A program made the position numbers and the translations under genes. The notes under the pieces are model-generated. The model ran no database searches, had not been told where the DNA came from, and was given only the letters and a program-made list of their open reading frames with translations. From contig NC_089581.1 in NCBI RefSeq assembly GCF_019320115.1, positions 72,275,155 to 72,339,154 of the forward strand: 64,000 bases of DNA, given 5' to 3'. Source of the DNA: Miscanthus floridulus. Its lineage: Eukaryota; Streptophyta; Magnoliopsida; Poales; Poaceae. This document shows positions 45,331 through 57,363 of this stretch, in pieces. Numbering within the stretch: the stretch's first letter is position 1; the number at the start of each line of letters is the position of its first letter.

Positions 45331-47607
45331 TCAGCGGTTTGGCTCCATCGTTGGCGTCGTCTTCTAGCTTTTTGTCCTGAAATTCCTTAGCCAAGCCGAG
45401 GTGGTTCTTCATCTTTTGTTTGGCGTTCTTATGAAGAGGGCATGGGCCGTCAAGGATCTTTTGGTACTGCTCGTCGTAGTTTCACTTGGCACAATGTTGA
45501 TTGACGGCGACGATGATGTGCTCTGGCCGGCGGTGATGATTTTGGCCAGGCTTGGGTCCTTTTGTTCGATCATGGCCGCTATCACGATGGTAACTACGAT
45601 CCTCGAAGCGGCGGTCGTTGTGGCGTTAGTCGTTGGGGCAGTCGTCGTAGCGGTGAGGCAGGTGATGGGTTCCTGCATCCTCGTTGAAGCACACCTCAGC
45701 TTCCTCGGTGTTGGCGTACTGGTTGGTAGTAGTGATCATCTCGCCAATGCTTCTGGGCGGCTTGCGGTTGAACTTGGAGCGAAGCTCGCGATGGTGGAGT
45801 CCTCAGGTGAAGGCGGTGATGACCTCAGCTGCCGTGATGTTGGGAATAGAATTCCTCATCTTGGAAAAGCATCGAATGTAGCTGCGGAGGAGCTCAGATG
45901 GCTTCTGGTTGATGCAGTTGAGATCATGCTTGGTGCTCGGCTGAGTACACGTAGCCATATAATTATCGGTGAAGGCTTTTTTTAGCTCTTCCTAGGATCC
46001 GATGGAGTCTGGGGCAAGGCTAGTAAACTAGCTCATGGTGGGTCGTGTGAGCATTATGGGGAGATAGTTTGCCATGACACTGGTGTCTCCTCCGACGGCG
46101 CGGACAGCAGTGGCGTAAGCCTATAGCCACTATGTTGGATTCATCTTTCCCTCATAGGGCTCGACCCTAGTGATTTTGAAACCATAGGGCCATTGGAGTG
46201 TTTGGAGCGCCCTTGTAAATGTTGGAGGCCCTTTGGTGTTGTGGTCGGCGTCAGCTGCAATGTTGCTGGCGTCGATCTGCTCGAGAGCTGAATTCGGGTT
46301 TCTGTACTCCTGCCCGTACACCTAGCGATGGCAAACTTCATCTTCATGGCGACCGAAGCAACATTGCTCGATACGCCATCATGCATCCTGGAGGTTGCTG
46401 AGGTGCACTCGAGTGTCCTGTTCGACCTCCTGGTCGTGTTGGCGATGGTTCTCGGCGCGGTGGCCCCCGTCTCCCCCTAGAGAGGCAGTGACTGGTCGGC
46501 AAAATGGCTTTGATTGGGGCGGCAATTAGATCTTGGCGCAGCTGATCGGTGAATCATGCTCGTGGAGCACGAAGGTCTCTGATCCTCGCAAATCTCATTA
46601 ACCTGACAGTGTGCCACTTCAAGCATGACGATGACCTTGGTGAGCTTGGGCGTTTGCGGGAGGTGGGCGAGCTCGTTGGTGGCCACTGCTAGATTGACGC
46701 TTGGAGTCTTGAAGACGTCATGACCGTCAATGTAGAGAAACTTTTCATCAAGGTCATGGTGGAGTGGAAGTGGCCTTCCTTGTGAGTCGAGCCGATTATT
46801 TCGAGCAGCCTCGGCCTGCGTAATAGCTGCCTTGTTTTCTCGGTGCTGTGCGCGGTTGATGTTCCGGTTCTCACGAGCGACACATTCCTCCTCTATTTTG
46901 CCGTTCCGAGGAGGGCTGTTGATGCTGACATTGAAGATCGTGCCACCTCGAAAGGGTGGGAAAATGAGCTGCTTGGTGAAGGTTTCAGCGAGGGTCTCCA
47001 TAGAGCCCTGAGACTCGGAGCCCGGATTTTCCTCCAGGATGGTCTAGAGGGACGCTCTGGGGCACTAGCCTATGTGTAGCATGTTGACGGCTAGCGGAGG
47101 TGGGACGGCGAGCTAGTCGGTGAGTGGATGGGCATCTCCCACCTGGTCAGTGAATTTTCCCCTCAGGGCATCTTGATAAGTAGTAGCGACGTTGGTGAGC
47201 CTGAAGGGCAGAGCCACAACTCCTAGAGTTTTTCGAGTAGCCTCCGATAGATCTGGATCAGAGGGTGGTCGGTGCTGAACCAAAGTGTCTAGGGCCGATT
47301 CGGCAATGGAGAGGCAATAGGCGAGCTTCAGACTGACTCGATCGATGGATTCGATCAGATCATCATTGTTGATCTGCCTCCTCTAGTAGCAAGGAAGCGG
47401 GCGGCGGTTCATTGATGAAGGCGACCTTGGAAGTGGTTCCAAGATCAGATCTATAGTTATAGGCATAGGGGTGATCGGTGCAGAAATGATCTGCACTGGC
47501 TCGAGGAGCTCTCCGACTCCGTCAGCGTTGATGACCCACGAGATGGATCCGACTGTGAAGATCTGGCTGGGCTGCGGAAGGGATGAAGAGCCTACGGAAA
47601 AAGCCAT
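45331..47607 (-). pseudogene. gag: Element F gag remnant
   Basis: It starts MAFSVGSSSLPQPSQIFTVG at 47607, resembling the N-terminus of A's Gag (FTVG..SW). Later pieces match A: FKTPSVNLAVA near 46700 corresponds to FRTPSANVAVA, and WPYGFKI near 46190 to WPKNFKL. Several frameshifts and stops separate them. Confidence 0.8.
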
Positions 47608-47636
47608 CTTGTTCGATAAGGAAACAGCACGCACAG

Positions 47637-47656
47637 CCCCTACCTGGCGCACCAAC
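47637..47656 (-). promoter_or_regulatory. Element F primer-binding site
   Basis: The minus strand reads GTTGGTGCGCCAGGTAGGGG directly after the LTR, close to the primer site of A. Confidence 0.65.
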
Positions 47657-48129
47657 TATCGACAGAATATCATCGCTAGTCCTCCGAGGGGTATCCTATG
47701 AAGGTAGATTGATCGGCAGAGGAGCGTGAGATCAAGAACAAGAAGGCAATAGAGACACACGAGTTAGACAGGTTCAGGCCGTTAGTATGATGTAATACCC
47801 TACTCCTATAGTCTATTGGTTTGTATTAGCTATCGTCTGATATTGCATATGTTTAGAGGGGGTCCCTGCCCGCCTTATATAGTCCGGGGAGCAGGGTTAC
47901 AAGTCGGTTAGATCTGAGAGATAACCGGAAAGTAATAACTGATTATAGGAATCTTAGGATCATACATATCCTAACAGATCTCGTAGTGTCTTTGGAATAT
48001 CTTCCAGATGTCTTGCGGAAGGCACCGACCAGAGTCGTGCCCCGCAAGGTTTCGTCTTGTGGGCTGGGCCACCCCTAAGGGCGGAGCCCATGTGGTCTGC
48101 CATGGGTATCCGGGGTCACACCCCCCACA
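47657..48129 (-). repeat. Element F 5' LTR
   Basis: 473 bp, the same length as the LTRs of A. The minus strand begins TGTGGGGGGTGTGACCCC, contains CGGACTATATAAGGCGGGCA with a TATA box near 47876, and ends TTCTGTCGATA. The remaining sequence is strongly diverged from A. Confidence 0.9.
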
Positions 48130-49173
48130 TAGATCCTTTCATGAATTCAGAGCGTGATGTCGAGCTAGAGGCTGCCTAAGGCAGTGCTCGCCGTCTTTGC
48201 CTGAGAAGGGGCGGCTTCCACCGAAGGAGGTGGCGTGCTGGATTCATCTATGAGGCCTTTTTCGGGATGGAGCTGTGTGTGGATTCTTTTCGGTGGATCT
48301 TCACTGGGTGAGCCTTATCGAAGGGGAAGTTGCCTAGGATCGTGCTGGTGGAGGGTTACATGCCTACAACTACTCAGGTTGGCCAGTTCATAAAGTTTGA
48401 TGAGATCTCTTCCAGCCATGGTGGCCATACCTCGGTGGCAGCGTCCCTACCCAGGAGCTACCTCGACTGCATGAGAAGTTTAGGAGCTCCATGCTCTTCT
48501 ACTGAGCATCTATGGATATGACGCCCTTGAGGTACCCGTTGTGCTCGCCGAAGTTGAGGGAGCGGAACCGGGTGGGTCCCTTGAGGTACCCGTTGTGCTC
48601 GCCGAAGTCAAGCGAGCAGAACTAAGCAGGGCCCCTATGGTGGTGGTTATGTCTGGCGACATGTGTCGTGGCCTCTCCTTTGGCGTCAAGCGATGTTGTC
48701 GAGCGGCCGCATTAGTATTTGGAGTAGAAGTAGCTAGAAAAATGTAATAGTTGAGTTCATGGGTGAGCCCCCGTGTGAACAGTTTGTATCAATGAATACA
48801 TCAGTTCTGTTTTTGTGATAGAATCACTATCCATTCCATGTTTTTATCCTAGCATAGCTTTTGTTTTTGTCCTTTCTTTTTCGCACCTGCCCATTAGTTC
48901 CATAGGCTGCAGCTTTTAAGAACCAGGGCATGCCCCGTGGGGCTCGGCTGCTCGTAATCGTAGGTCATGGCAGGGTGCGTTCGGTTAGGAGTAAGAACAA
49001 AGTCATGTAGGTAAATCAAAGGAATGGAATGTGCTTTCGTTCGGGGACAAGTTTGTTACCATGTGATAGTAAAAAAAGAGAGGTAGTATTTAGTATTGTA
49101 CCCTCATAGAGCCCCCGAGCGACCCGGGCTGAAAGTGTTTGGGCTAGGGTGCTTTACAGGAGCAAGTGTTTGA
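48130..49173 (-). other. Element C region between pol and the F insertion
   Basis: This is noncoding on C's sense strand. It matches 26430-27360 of E in reverse. It contains the conserved antisense reading at 48330-48521 and a duplicated block of about 45 bp (containing 'cccttgaggtacccgttgtg') at about 48522-48610. Confidence 0.7.
48330..48521 (+). pseudogene. Antisense ORF remnant in C, homologous to that in E
   Basis: It encodes [20 protein letters not shown] and [13 protein letters not shown], closely similar to the reading at 27287-27096. Both are antisense to their element and downstream of pol. A second reading (48541-48747), containing the duplicated block, follows on the same strand. 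No known domain was recognised. Confidence 0.5.
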
Positions 49174-52100
49174 CTAAAAAGCGGTAAGACCAAATTTAGG
49201 GGAAAACGACATAGTTGTTCAATGTTCCAAGTGTTGGTGAGAACATTGCTGTTGTCGTCCTATAGTCGGTAGGCACCCAGTCGGATTACTTCGGTAACCG
49301 TATAGGGTCCTTCCCATGGTGGAGAGAGTTTGTGTTTTTCCTTCGTCGATTGGGTCCTCTAGAGCATGAGATCACCGACTTCAAGGATTCTCCCCCTGAT
49401 ATTCCTTTCATGGTACCTACGAAGAGTTTGCTAGTAGTGAGCAGAGCAGATGACAGTCATCTCGCGGGCCTCCTCGAGTAGGTCAACTGCATCTTGCTGA
49501 GCCTCCGCGACTCAGTCGCGGTCGAAAGCCTTCACTCTTGGGGCACCGTGGTTGAGGTCGGAAGGCAGCACTACTTCAGCTCCATAGGCTAGGAAGAAGG
49601 GTGTGAACCCTATGGATCGGTTTGGGTCGTTCTTAGGCTCCAGAGGATCACCAGGACCACTACAACCCATCGCTCGACATACTTGTTGAGTCGGTCGAAG
49701 ATGCGTGGCTTAAGTCCTTAGAGGATCATGCCATTGGCACGCTCGACCTGACCATTAGTACATGGGTGTCTGACCGAGGCCTAGTCAATCCTGATGCTGT
49801 ATCCATCACTGAAGTCCAAGAACTTCTTCCTGGTGAAGTTAGTCCTATGGTCAGTGATGATGCAGTTAGGAACATCGAACCGGTAGATGATGTGGAGGAA
49901 GAATTTGACTGCCTCTTCTGAGCGGATGTTGGTGATGGGCTTGGCCTCTATCCACTTGGTGAACTTGTCGACCACCATGAGTAGGTGAATGAAGCCGCCT
50001 GGGCCTTTTTTGAGGGGTCCTATCATGTCGAGGCCCCAGACCACGAATGGCTAGGTGATGGGGATGGTTTGGAGCTCTTATGCTGGCAAATGGGTTTGTC
50101 GAGCATAGAACTGGCATCCTTCACACCTATGGACGACATCCTCTGCATCTCGTAGTGTGGTGGGCCAGTAAAAACCTTGGTGAAAGGCTTTTTCGACCAG
50201 CGACCTTGGTGCCGCATGATGTCCATAGATTCCGACATGGACCTCGAGGAGGAGCTGCTTCCCTTGGTCAGTCGAGATGCACTTCATGAGTATTCCTGAC
50301 GGACTTAGTTTATAGAGTTCATTTCCAATCTCAACAAAGGTCTTAGCGCATTGGGCAATTCGTCATGCTTCGGTCCTTTCGGATGGGAGAATCTCCTTGA
50401 GGAGGTAGGCGAGTAGCGGCGCTTACCAGTCGTATTGATCGAGTGCCAACACAACGATATCGATGGGTGATGTCGTCATAGAGGCACTAGGGTCGGAGCC
50501 CCCGACCGCTAGCCTGGCATCAGGGTCAGAGCCCCCAGGCACCAGCTTGGCATTAGGGTGTGTCTAGATCGGACCTTCTAGGATGCGGGCGGACGGCTCG
50601 TGGAGATCATTGATGAAGATCCTGCTCGAGGACGGATCCCGCCTAGCGGCCAATTTTGTGAGAAAATTGGTAGCATCGTTGTCTTTTTGGGGGACGTTAT
50701 GCAGCTCGATTCCCTGGAATTTGTCCTTGAGCTTGCACACCTCTTGGCAGTATGCTGCCATGAGGGGGCTTTTGTAGGAGGACTCCTTCATGACCTGATC
50801 GACAACCAGCTTTGAGTCGCCGTGAACATAGAGTCATGTAGCACCAAGTTCGATGGCAATGCGTAGTCCGTTGATGAGGGCCTCATACTCTGTGGCGTTG
50901 TTTGAGGCCAAAAAGTGGAGGCGGATGGCACAGCAGAGCCTACTCCTGTCTAGGGAGATCAAAACCACTCTAGCCCCCAATTTGGGCGTCATGACAGACC
51001 CGTCAAAGTACATTGTCCAGTACTCATGGGTGACGTTTGGGTTCGGTAGCTGGACCTCTGTCCATCCAGCAACAAAATCTACAAGTGCTAGAGACTTAAT
51101 GGTGGTACAGGGGATATACTTGATGTTGTGGCCCATGAGTTCGAGTGCCCACTTGGAGATCCATCCCACAGCGTCATGGTTGCGGACGATGTCTCCGAGC
51201 AGGTATGAAGTGACGACCGTGACTTCGTGGTCGGTGAAGTAGTGTAGGAGCTTCTAGGTCACCATTAGCACGGCGTATAGGAGCTTCTACACCTAGGGGT
51301 ACCGGACCTTGGGGTCGGTGAGGACCTCCTCGATGAAGTATATGGGCCGCTGGACCTTAAGGTGGTGTCTCGGCTCCTCCCTTTCGATGACCAGGGCAGC
51401 GCTCACCACATGGTTGCTCGCCACGACATAGAGGAGGAGGGGTTCTCCCTGTTCAGGAGCGACAAGGATTGGGGCTAACGTTAGGGACGCTTTGAGGCTC
51501 TCTAGAGCCTGCTGAGCTTCCTCAGTCTAGACGAAGGCATCTGTCTTTTTGAGGAGCTTGTAGAGTGGCATCCCCCGTTCACCAAGCCGGGAGATGAATC
51601 GGCTCAGGGTGGCCAGATAGTCGGTGAGCCTTTGTACGCCCTTGACATTGCGTATAGGGCCCATGTTAGAGATGGCCGTGATCTTTTTGGGGTTGGCCTC
51701 GATGCCGTGCTCGGACATAATGTATCCTAGCAGCTTCCCCTTTGGAACCCCAAAAACTCATTTCTTAGGATTCAATCTGATGTTGAACCTTCGGAGGTTT
51801 GTGAACATTGCGGCCAAGTTTGCGATCAGGTCACAAGCTTGAGGCGTTTTGACCACTGTGTCATCAACATAGACGGCAATTGTTGATCTCGGCCGCTCGG
51901 CTTGATCAGGCTGATCGAGTGGGTCAATTTGGTCAGTGAAGCATTGCTGCATGCACCTTTGGTAGGTGGCGCCAGCGTTCTTTAGGCCAAAGGGCATGGT
52001 TACATAGCAGTACGAACCATACAGGGTAATGAACAAGGTTGCGAGCTGATCAGACTCTTTCATCACGATCTGGTGATAGCCCGAGTAGGCATCTAGAAAA

Positions 52101-52490
52101 GGGGAGGATCTCGCAACCCGAGGTGGAGTCGACTATCTGGTCTATTTGCGGCAAAGGAAAGTGATCCTTTGGACATGCTTTATTAAGGTCAGTATAATCA
52201 ACGCACATTCTCCATTTCCCAGTCTTCTTTTTAACAAGAACAGGATTGGCAAGCCAGTTAGAGTGGAATACCTCTCTGATAAATCCGGCTGCCAGGAGTT
52301 TAGCGATCTCTTTGCCTATGGCCCTACGCCTCTCATCATCGAAACGGCGCAGACGTTGCTTAGCAGGCTTTGAGCCCAGGATGACGCACAGCGCGTGCTC
52401 GGCAATGTCCCACGGTATGCCTGGCATGTCAGAAGGCTTCCATGCAAAGACATTACGATTAGCGTGTAGGAAATCGACAAGCTCGCATTA
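49174..52490 (-). pseudogene. pol: Element C pol: RT, RNase H, second RNase H, integrase
   Basis: RT is at 52440-51530 with YVDD at about 51877, first RNase H to about 51090, second RNase H (MYFDGSVMTPK, HGDSKLVVDQV) at 51010-50560, and integrase at 50290-49174 ([30 protein letters not shown]). Stops include TAG at 51529-51527 and after YSIRID near 49781, and TAA within the GMILxGLK motif. The first and third have exact counterparts in E. The integrase C-terminus ends near 49174. Confidence 0.9.
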
Positions 52491-53330
52491 CTATTTGGCT
52501 AGGAGCTGGGTCCTGATCCGCACCATCTTGGTTGGGTTGGTGGGGTCAATTCCCACCGCCTTGGTTTCCTCGAGCGAGTGAAAGGCCGTCAAGGAGTTTG
52601 GTTTGTTGTAGTCTAGGACTACTAGGGTCGACGACTTCCTAAGCCACGGAAGCTCGGACGAGTTGATGACTACGGTGGCGAGCTCGAAATGCTCGTGATC
52701 GCACATGAAGGCGTGCGAGAAGGCGCTACTCACGGTGATGACGCCATTCGGTCCTGGTATCTTCAGCTTGAGGTAGGTGTAGTTGGGGATTGCCATGAAT
52801 TTAGCGTAGCATGGCTGCCCCAAGATGGTGTGGTAGGACCCTAGAATGTCCACCACTTCAAAGGTGAGGACCTCTGAACAGAAGTTGGCTCGGTTGCCAA
52901 ACATGATAGGCAGGTCAATCTGCTCGAGCAGGTATGCCTGCGCTCCCTGGATCACCCCATGGAAGGGAGAGCCCGCTAGGCGAAGTTCCAACCAGGGGAT
53001 GTGCATGGTGTCAATGGTGTCGACGTAGAGGATGTTGAGGCCGCTGCCTCCATCCATCGGCACCTTGGTGAGGTGCTTCTTATAGATGATGGGGTCGACG
53101 ACGAGTGGGTAATATCCTGGTCTCATGACGTGGGAGGGATGGTCCCTCTGATCGAAGGTGATTGGAGATTCCGACCAGCTGAGGAAGGAAGGGACGGCTG
53201 TCTCAGCGGCGTATGCCTCCCTATAGCGCACCTTGTGCTGGTGCTTGGACCAGATGGCGTCGGATCCGCCGAAGATCATGATGCATTCCTTAGGGTCGGG
53301 GAATCCATCTCTGTCCTTGCCTGTTAGGCC
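52491..53330 (-). pseudogene. pro: Element C protease
   Basis: The frame is open for 262 codons (53279-52491). It has the active-site motif DGGSGLNILY near 53055 and flap region TILGQP. It ends QLLAK-TAG at 52493-52491, followed directly by TAA. This is the best preserved segment of C. Confidence 0.85.
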
Positions 53331-55583
53331 TAATTTCTTGGCTACCGCCTCTTTGTCGTCTCCTTCTTTCGGCCCGCCGGCCTATCATAGGAAATGTTTG
53401 AGGAGCTCACAGTCCTTGTAGAGGTGTTTGACGGGGTAGGAATGGTTGGTGCATGGGCTGTCTATGAGCTTGTTGAAGTGGCCAGGCAGTCCCTGTTAGG
53501 GCTGCTTGCCCGTACGATCAGTCACAGTGACCAACACGGTGTTGTCTGGTCGGCGCCGATAATTTTTGTTCTTCTTACCCCTCTATGTGGAGGGGCCCTC
53601 GTCTTGGTCCATGCGCTTGGCCTTGCCTTTGTCCCAACCTCTGTTGAAGACTGCTCTGACCGCCTCCTCGCTAGAGGCGTGCTTGGTGGTGACATCGAGT
53701 AAGTTGTGGGTGGTATGGGGCTTTAGGTAGCCAAGCTTGTAGATTAGGGACTCGTAGGTCATTCCAGAGAGGAATGCGCTGATGACGTCCACGTTGACGA
53801 CATTAGGGAGGGAGTTGCATCGTTGGGAGAACCTACAGATGTAATCCCACAGAGACTCGCTGGACTCCTGCTGGTAGCTCTTGAGGTCCCAGGAGTTACC
53901 TGGGCGGACATACATCCCATGGAAATTTCCGACGAAGATCCTCTTGAGGTCCGCCTAGTCGCAGATGCTGTCGTGCGGGAGGAATTCAAGCCATGCCCAA
54001 ACATGTTCCTCCACATAGATGGGGAGATACTGAATGATGAAATAGTCATTATCCACCCCTCTGGCTTGGCATGCGAGCCAGAAATCCTCAAGCCAAATAC
54101 CGGGGTTTGTCTCCCCGGTGTACTTGGTGATGTTGGTGGGCGGTCGGAAGCGCTGTGGGAACGACGCTCTCTGGATACGACGGTCAAAGGCCTGTGGTCC
54201 CGAGCCCTTAGGGTTGGGACTCCGGTCGTCTAGCCAGCGACTATGCTTGGGGCGTGTTTCACTGCTCCCCTAGATGGTTCGGTCGAGATCCGTGTCGCCT
54301 GCCCTCACCACCGCCCAGTGGACATCATCATCATGTCGGGCCTGATGCCGGTTGCTGATGACGCTACGAGTGTTTTGGTGTGGACCGGGCCATTCACGTA
54401 TTGGTGGTCGGTGCGGAGCAGGCGCTAGGTCGGACCGTGGTGCAGCTGCTGCCTCCCGAGCCACGCTCGGTGGCTATAGCGGTGAGTGGATGGAGCGATC
54501 CGTCTAGCGTGTTCCCGCTCCCCCAGTGGGGAGAGAGGGCGTGTGTCGGAATCACGATGCGGAGGTTTCTGCCTGTTGAATGGCGGTGGCTTCTACCAGC
54601 GCCCGGAGGTTCCGATAGACCGCCCGCTCCTGGGGGTCGATGGGCTCGGGAACATCGCGTAGAAGCATTGCCGCAGGGGTGATGTTCTGGCTAGCCCGAG
54701 CAAACTATGGGGGGTCGTTCCCCTTGTTTATGATGTCGTATTGGACCTGGCGGGGCGACCCCGGGCGCCGCTGGCTGGGTCATATGCATGGGGCACAACA
54801 TGCTGCACCGAGCGCACTGACGCAGGCGGCGGCTAGTTCTGCCACCGTTGTCGTAGCTCCTCGGCGTGCCCTTGTGCGAGTGCGAGGGCCCCCGCATGTG
54901 GGTCCAGAGCTGTGTGAGTCTACACAGACTCCGCAACCACTAGTGGTTGTCCCAGAGCGTCCGCCATAGCGCACTCTCGGGACGGACGGTGGCTAGGTGC
55001 CACGTCGCCGATGCTGGAGCCGTCGCTCTCACCCTCATCATCTGGGAGTTCGTGGAAAGTGGTAGGAGCATAGCTCGCCATTCCCACGAATTCGGATGTG
55101 AGAGGGGATGGCGCCAGCGTCCTTCAGAGCCCCTGAGCGCACGCATCCGTGGGGGACGCAAGGCCGCAGGGGAACCGATCGTACGGTGTTCGTGGTGCGA
55201 ACAATACGGTCCCTCCGGATAATCGGCGAGAGATAGTAAATAGAGAGTAAATAATAGTATGCACATTACTCACTGTGGGGTTTGAGCAGAGAGTTTGCTC
55301 AGAATGAAACGTAGATGCCTCGTCGTTGAAGTCATCATGCATCCTAGAGCCGATGGAGGGCGCCCCTCCGATGGGTGCCGGAACGAGTGCCTCCTCGCGG
55401 AGGTGTAGTACGCCGAGTCGGTCGGCGATGAAGTCTAGGCTTCCAAAGAGGAAGGCCTGGGATGGCTTTGAAGATGGATGGAACCCACATCCCAACAGGT
55501 GGGAGTGTGGGAAACTCCAGTGAGCCGAAGCGAGTCGTATCGCCTGAGCCTGCCATGGCGAAGGTGGCGGAAAAGTGAGCCAT
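53331..55583 (-). pseudogene. gag: Element C gag
   Basis: It probably starts MAGSGDTTRFGSLEFPTLPP at 55583, then frameshifts. The retrotransposon Gag domain spans about 54120-53600 (NITKYTGETNPGIW..., LWDYICRFSQRCNSLPNV). A zinc-knuckle-like C-x2-H-x5-H-x4-C motif (CTNHSYPVKHLYKDC) lies at about 53460-53415, followed by TGA TAG. Frameshifts and stops make it non-functional. Confidence 0.85.
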
Positions 55584-55617
55584 CCGATGACCAAAAAGTG
55601 TGGAACGTACAACGTCT

Positions 55618-55637
55618 TCCTCACGGACGATGCCAAC
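55618..55637 (-). promoter_or_regulatory. Element C primer-binding site region
   Basis: The minus strand reads GTTGGCATCGTCCGTGAGGA immediately after the LTR. The tRNA is not assigned. E lacks this segment. Confidence 0.55.
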
Positions 55638-56901
55638 TGTCGGTGCAGAAAGTGACCAACACGTAAATATTTATAGTTTTGCCATACGTTGTGATCGGAA
55701 GTGTCCTAGCACTCAATGACACAGGGTTTATACTGGTTCAGGCAACGTGCCCTATGTCCAGTTTGAGTCGGTCGGTGACTTTATTCCTGAGCCTAGGTGC
55801 TCAAAGTTTGCAGTGGGGTTACAAACGAGAAGGAGAAAGATGAGGGTACAAGAGGTCCGGTCGGACTCTGGTCAGAGGGGCCAAGAGTGACGGGAGCTCC
55901 ACTATGCGCTATGTGTTCGAGTGTGTGCTTGTGGTTTGAACCTGGCTGTTCTGTTGTCGTGAACTAGTGAACTTGATCGATCTGAATCAACTTATCTGTT
56001 GAAAGAGAGCGCATCCACTTTTATAGATAAAGGAGATGGCCTTATAAGTGAGAGGGATGGAGTACGTTCGCTGCTAAGTCTTGCTGCCCACACCGGTGGG
56101 TACAAGATGCTGGTAGGTGTCCACAATACTGTTGAATGTTAGATGCACATGGGAGGTTGCGTCGTCTTCTTCAGGTATGACAGATGTCGGTACCTACTAT
56201 ACTGTTAATACTGAGAGGCATACATGAGGTTTTACCATGTTTGCCTAGCACGATAAAATGGCGACGTCCACAACACTGTCGATGCCTCAGAGGCACGTGG
56301 GGGGAGCCTTACCGTATTTGTCTGGTATGGGAGTTGATGGCGCCCACAACACTATAGGAAAAATGTCGGCGCCTACAACACTGCATGCATTCTATCATGC
56401 CAGGGAGGTCACATGGTACTGTCCTATAAGTGTACAGTGTACAGTCCTCGGTATTACGGTTGACTTGAGTGCGCTGCCTTACTTTCTCCGTCTATTTCCT
56501 GGTCCTTATCGAACGGACGTCCCCGGTCGGTTGGTCCCAGTCGGCTCTGATTGCGCCAGTCAGAGAGGAGCCGTAGGTAGGGGCCCGGCGCATTTCCGTT
56601 CGAAGAAGCGGACCGGAGTCGGAAGTGGTATTTTGGCTAGGCCTTTCAGTCAGAGAGATCGTCTGGAGGCGAGCTGGAGACCGAAGAGAGTGCTCCGGTC
56701 GAAGAGGTGGGTCGGAGTTGGAAGCGGGTGTCGTTCCTCCTCGGCCAGGCTTTCCAAGCAGAGATTGGATCGTCCTTCTGGCCTGTCGTCTAGGTTTTTT
56801 GGCCGGTCCATGAGCTGCGCGTTGCTCGCAACGTTGTCTGTTGGGCCAAACCTTTGTTGGGAAGCCGGTCCATGAGGAACCCCTGGTTTATGAACCCGAC
56901 A
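55638..56901 (-). repeat. Element C 5' LTR
   Basis: 1264 bp. Its plus strand begins TGTCGGTGCAGAAAGTGACC and ends GAACCCGACA with intact termini. It is the reverse complement of the LTR type of E. Confidence 0.94.
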
Positions 56902-56906
56902 TTACC

Positions 56907-57363
56907 CTTGCTCAAATGTGCCAACCACCAAGTGTATCACATTGTGCACATGTGTTAGCATATTTTTATAAATGTTTTCAAGGGTGTTAGCACTCCACTA
57001 GATCCTAAATGCATATGCAATGAGTTAGAGCATCTAGTGGCACTTTGATAACCGTATTTCGATACGAGTTTCATCCCTCTTAATAGTACGACTATCGATC
57101 CTAAATGTGATCACACTCACTAAGTGTCTCGATCACCAAAACAAAAAGGCTCCTATCACTTATACCTTTGCCTTGAGCCTTTTGTTTTTGTCTTTTTTCT
57201 TTTCAAGTCAAGCACTTGATCATCACCGTGGCATCACCATCATCATGTTATGATCTTCATTTGCTTCACCACTTGAAATGTGCTATATATCTCATGATTA
57301 CTTGATAAACTAGGTTAACACTTAGGGTTTCATCAATTTACCAAAACCAAACTAGAGCTTTCA
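56907..57363 (-). repeat. Element B 5' LTR, outer part
   Basis: It continues the LTR interrupted at 38827 and ends GAGCTTTCA at 57363. CCGTC (57364-57368) is the right target duplication of B. Confidence 0.92.

Larger units (their letters stand above)
42027..48129 (-). mobile_element. Element F: 3'-truncated Tat-type Gypsy element inside C, related to A
   Basis: The 5' LTR (47657-48129), primer site, gag, protease, RT, RNase H domains and the start of integrase lie on the minus strand. The 3' end of integrase, the spacer and the 3' LTR are missing; the left edge at about 42026-42031 joins directly to element C. TAGAT at 48130-48134 should be the right target duplication, but no matching left copy remains. 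The LTR has the same length as that of A and shares its TATA core and 3' end. Confidence 0.88.
38828..56901 (-). mobile_element. Element C: decayed Tat-type Gypsy retrotransposon inside the 5' LTR of B
   Basis: LTRs are at 38828-40089 and 55638-56901, with the perfect duplication TTACC (38823-38827 and 56902-56906). It is the same family as E but in the opposite orientation. Gag, protease, RT, both RNase H domains and integrase are recognisable on the minus strand from 55583 to 49174 with many stops. It carries the truncated element F at about 42027-48129. The LTRs differ by several percent. Confidence 0.95.
15593..57363 (-). mobile_element. Element B: old SIRE/Maximus-like Ty1/Copia retrotransposon, split by nested insertions
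   Basis: The minus-strand element has LTRs of about 1.97 kb starting TGAAAG and ending CTTTCA. The target duplication is CCGCC (15588-15592) against CCGTC (57364-57368), one transition apart. Gag, protease, integrase, RT and RNase H occur in Copia order on the minus strand between 37256 and 31151. It is interrupted by E (18255-30729), S2 (31972-32774) and C (38828-56901). The LTRs differ by several percent, so B is much older than A. Multiple stops and frameshifts make it non-functional. Confidence 0.93.

Noticed and set aside
48130..48134. A full target duplication for element F
   Set aside because: TAGAT follows the 5' LTR, but the left side of F has been deleted and shows no TAGAT, so a duplication cannot be demonstrated.
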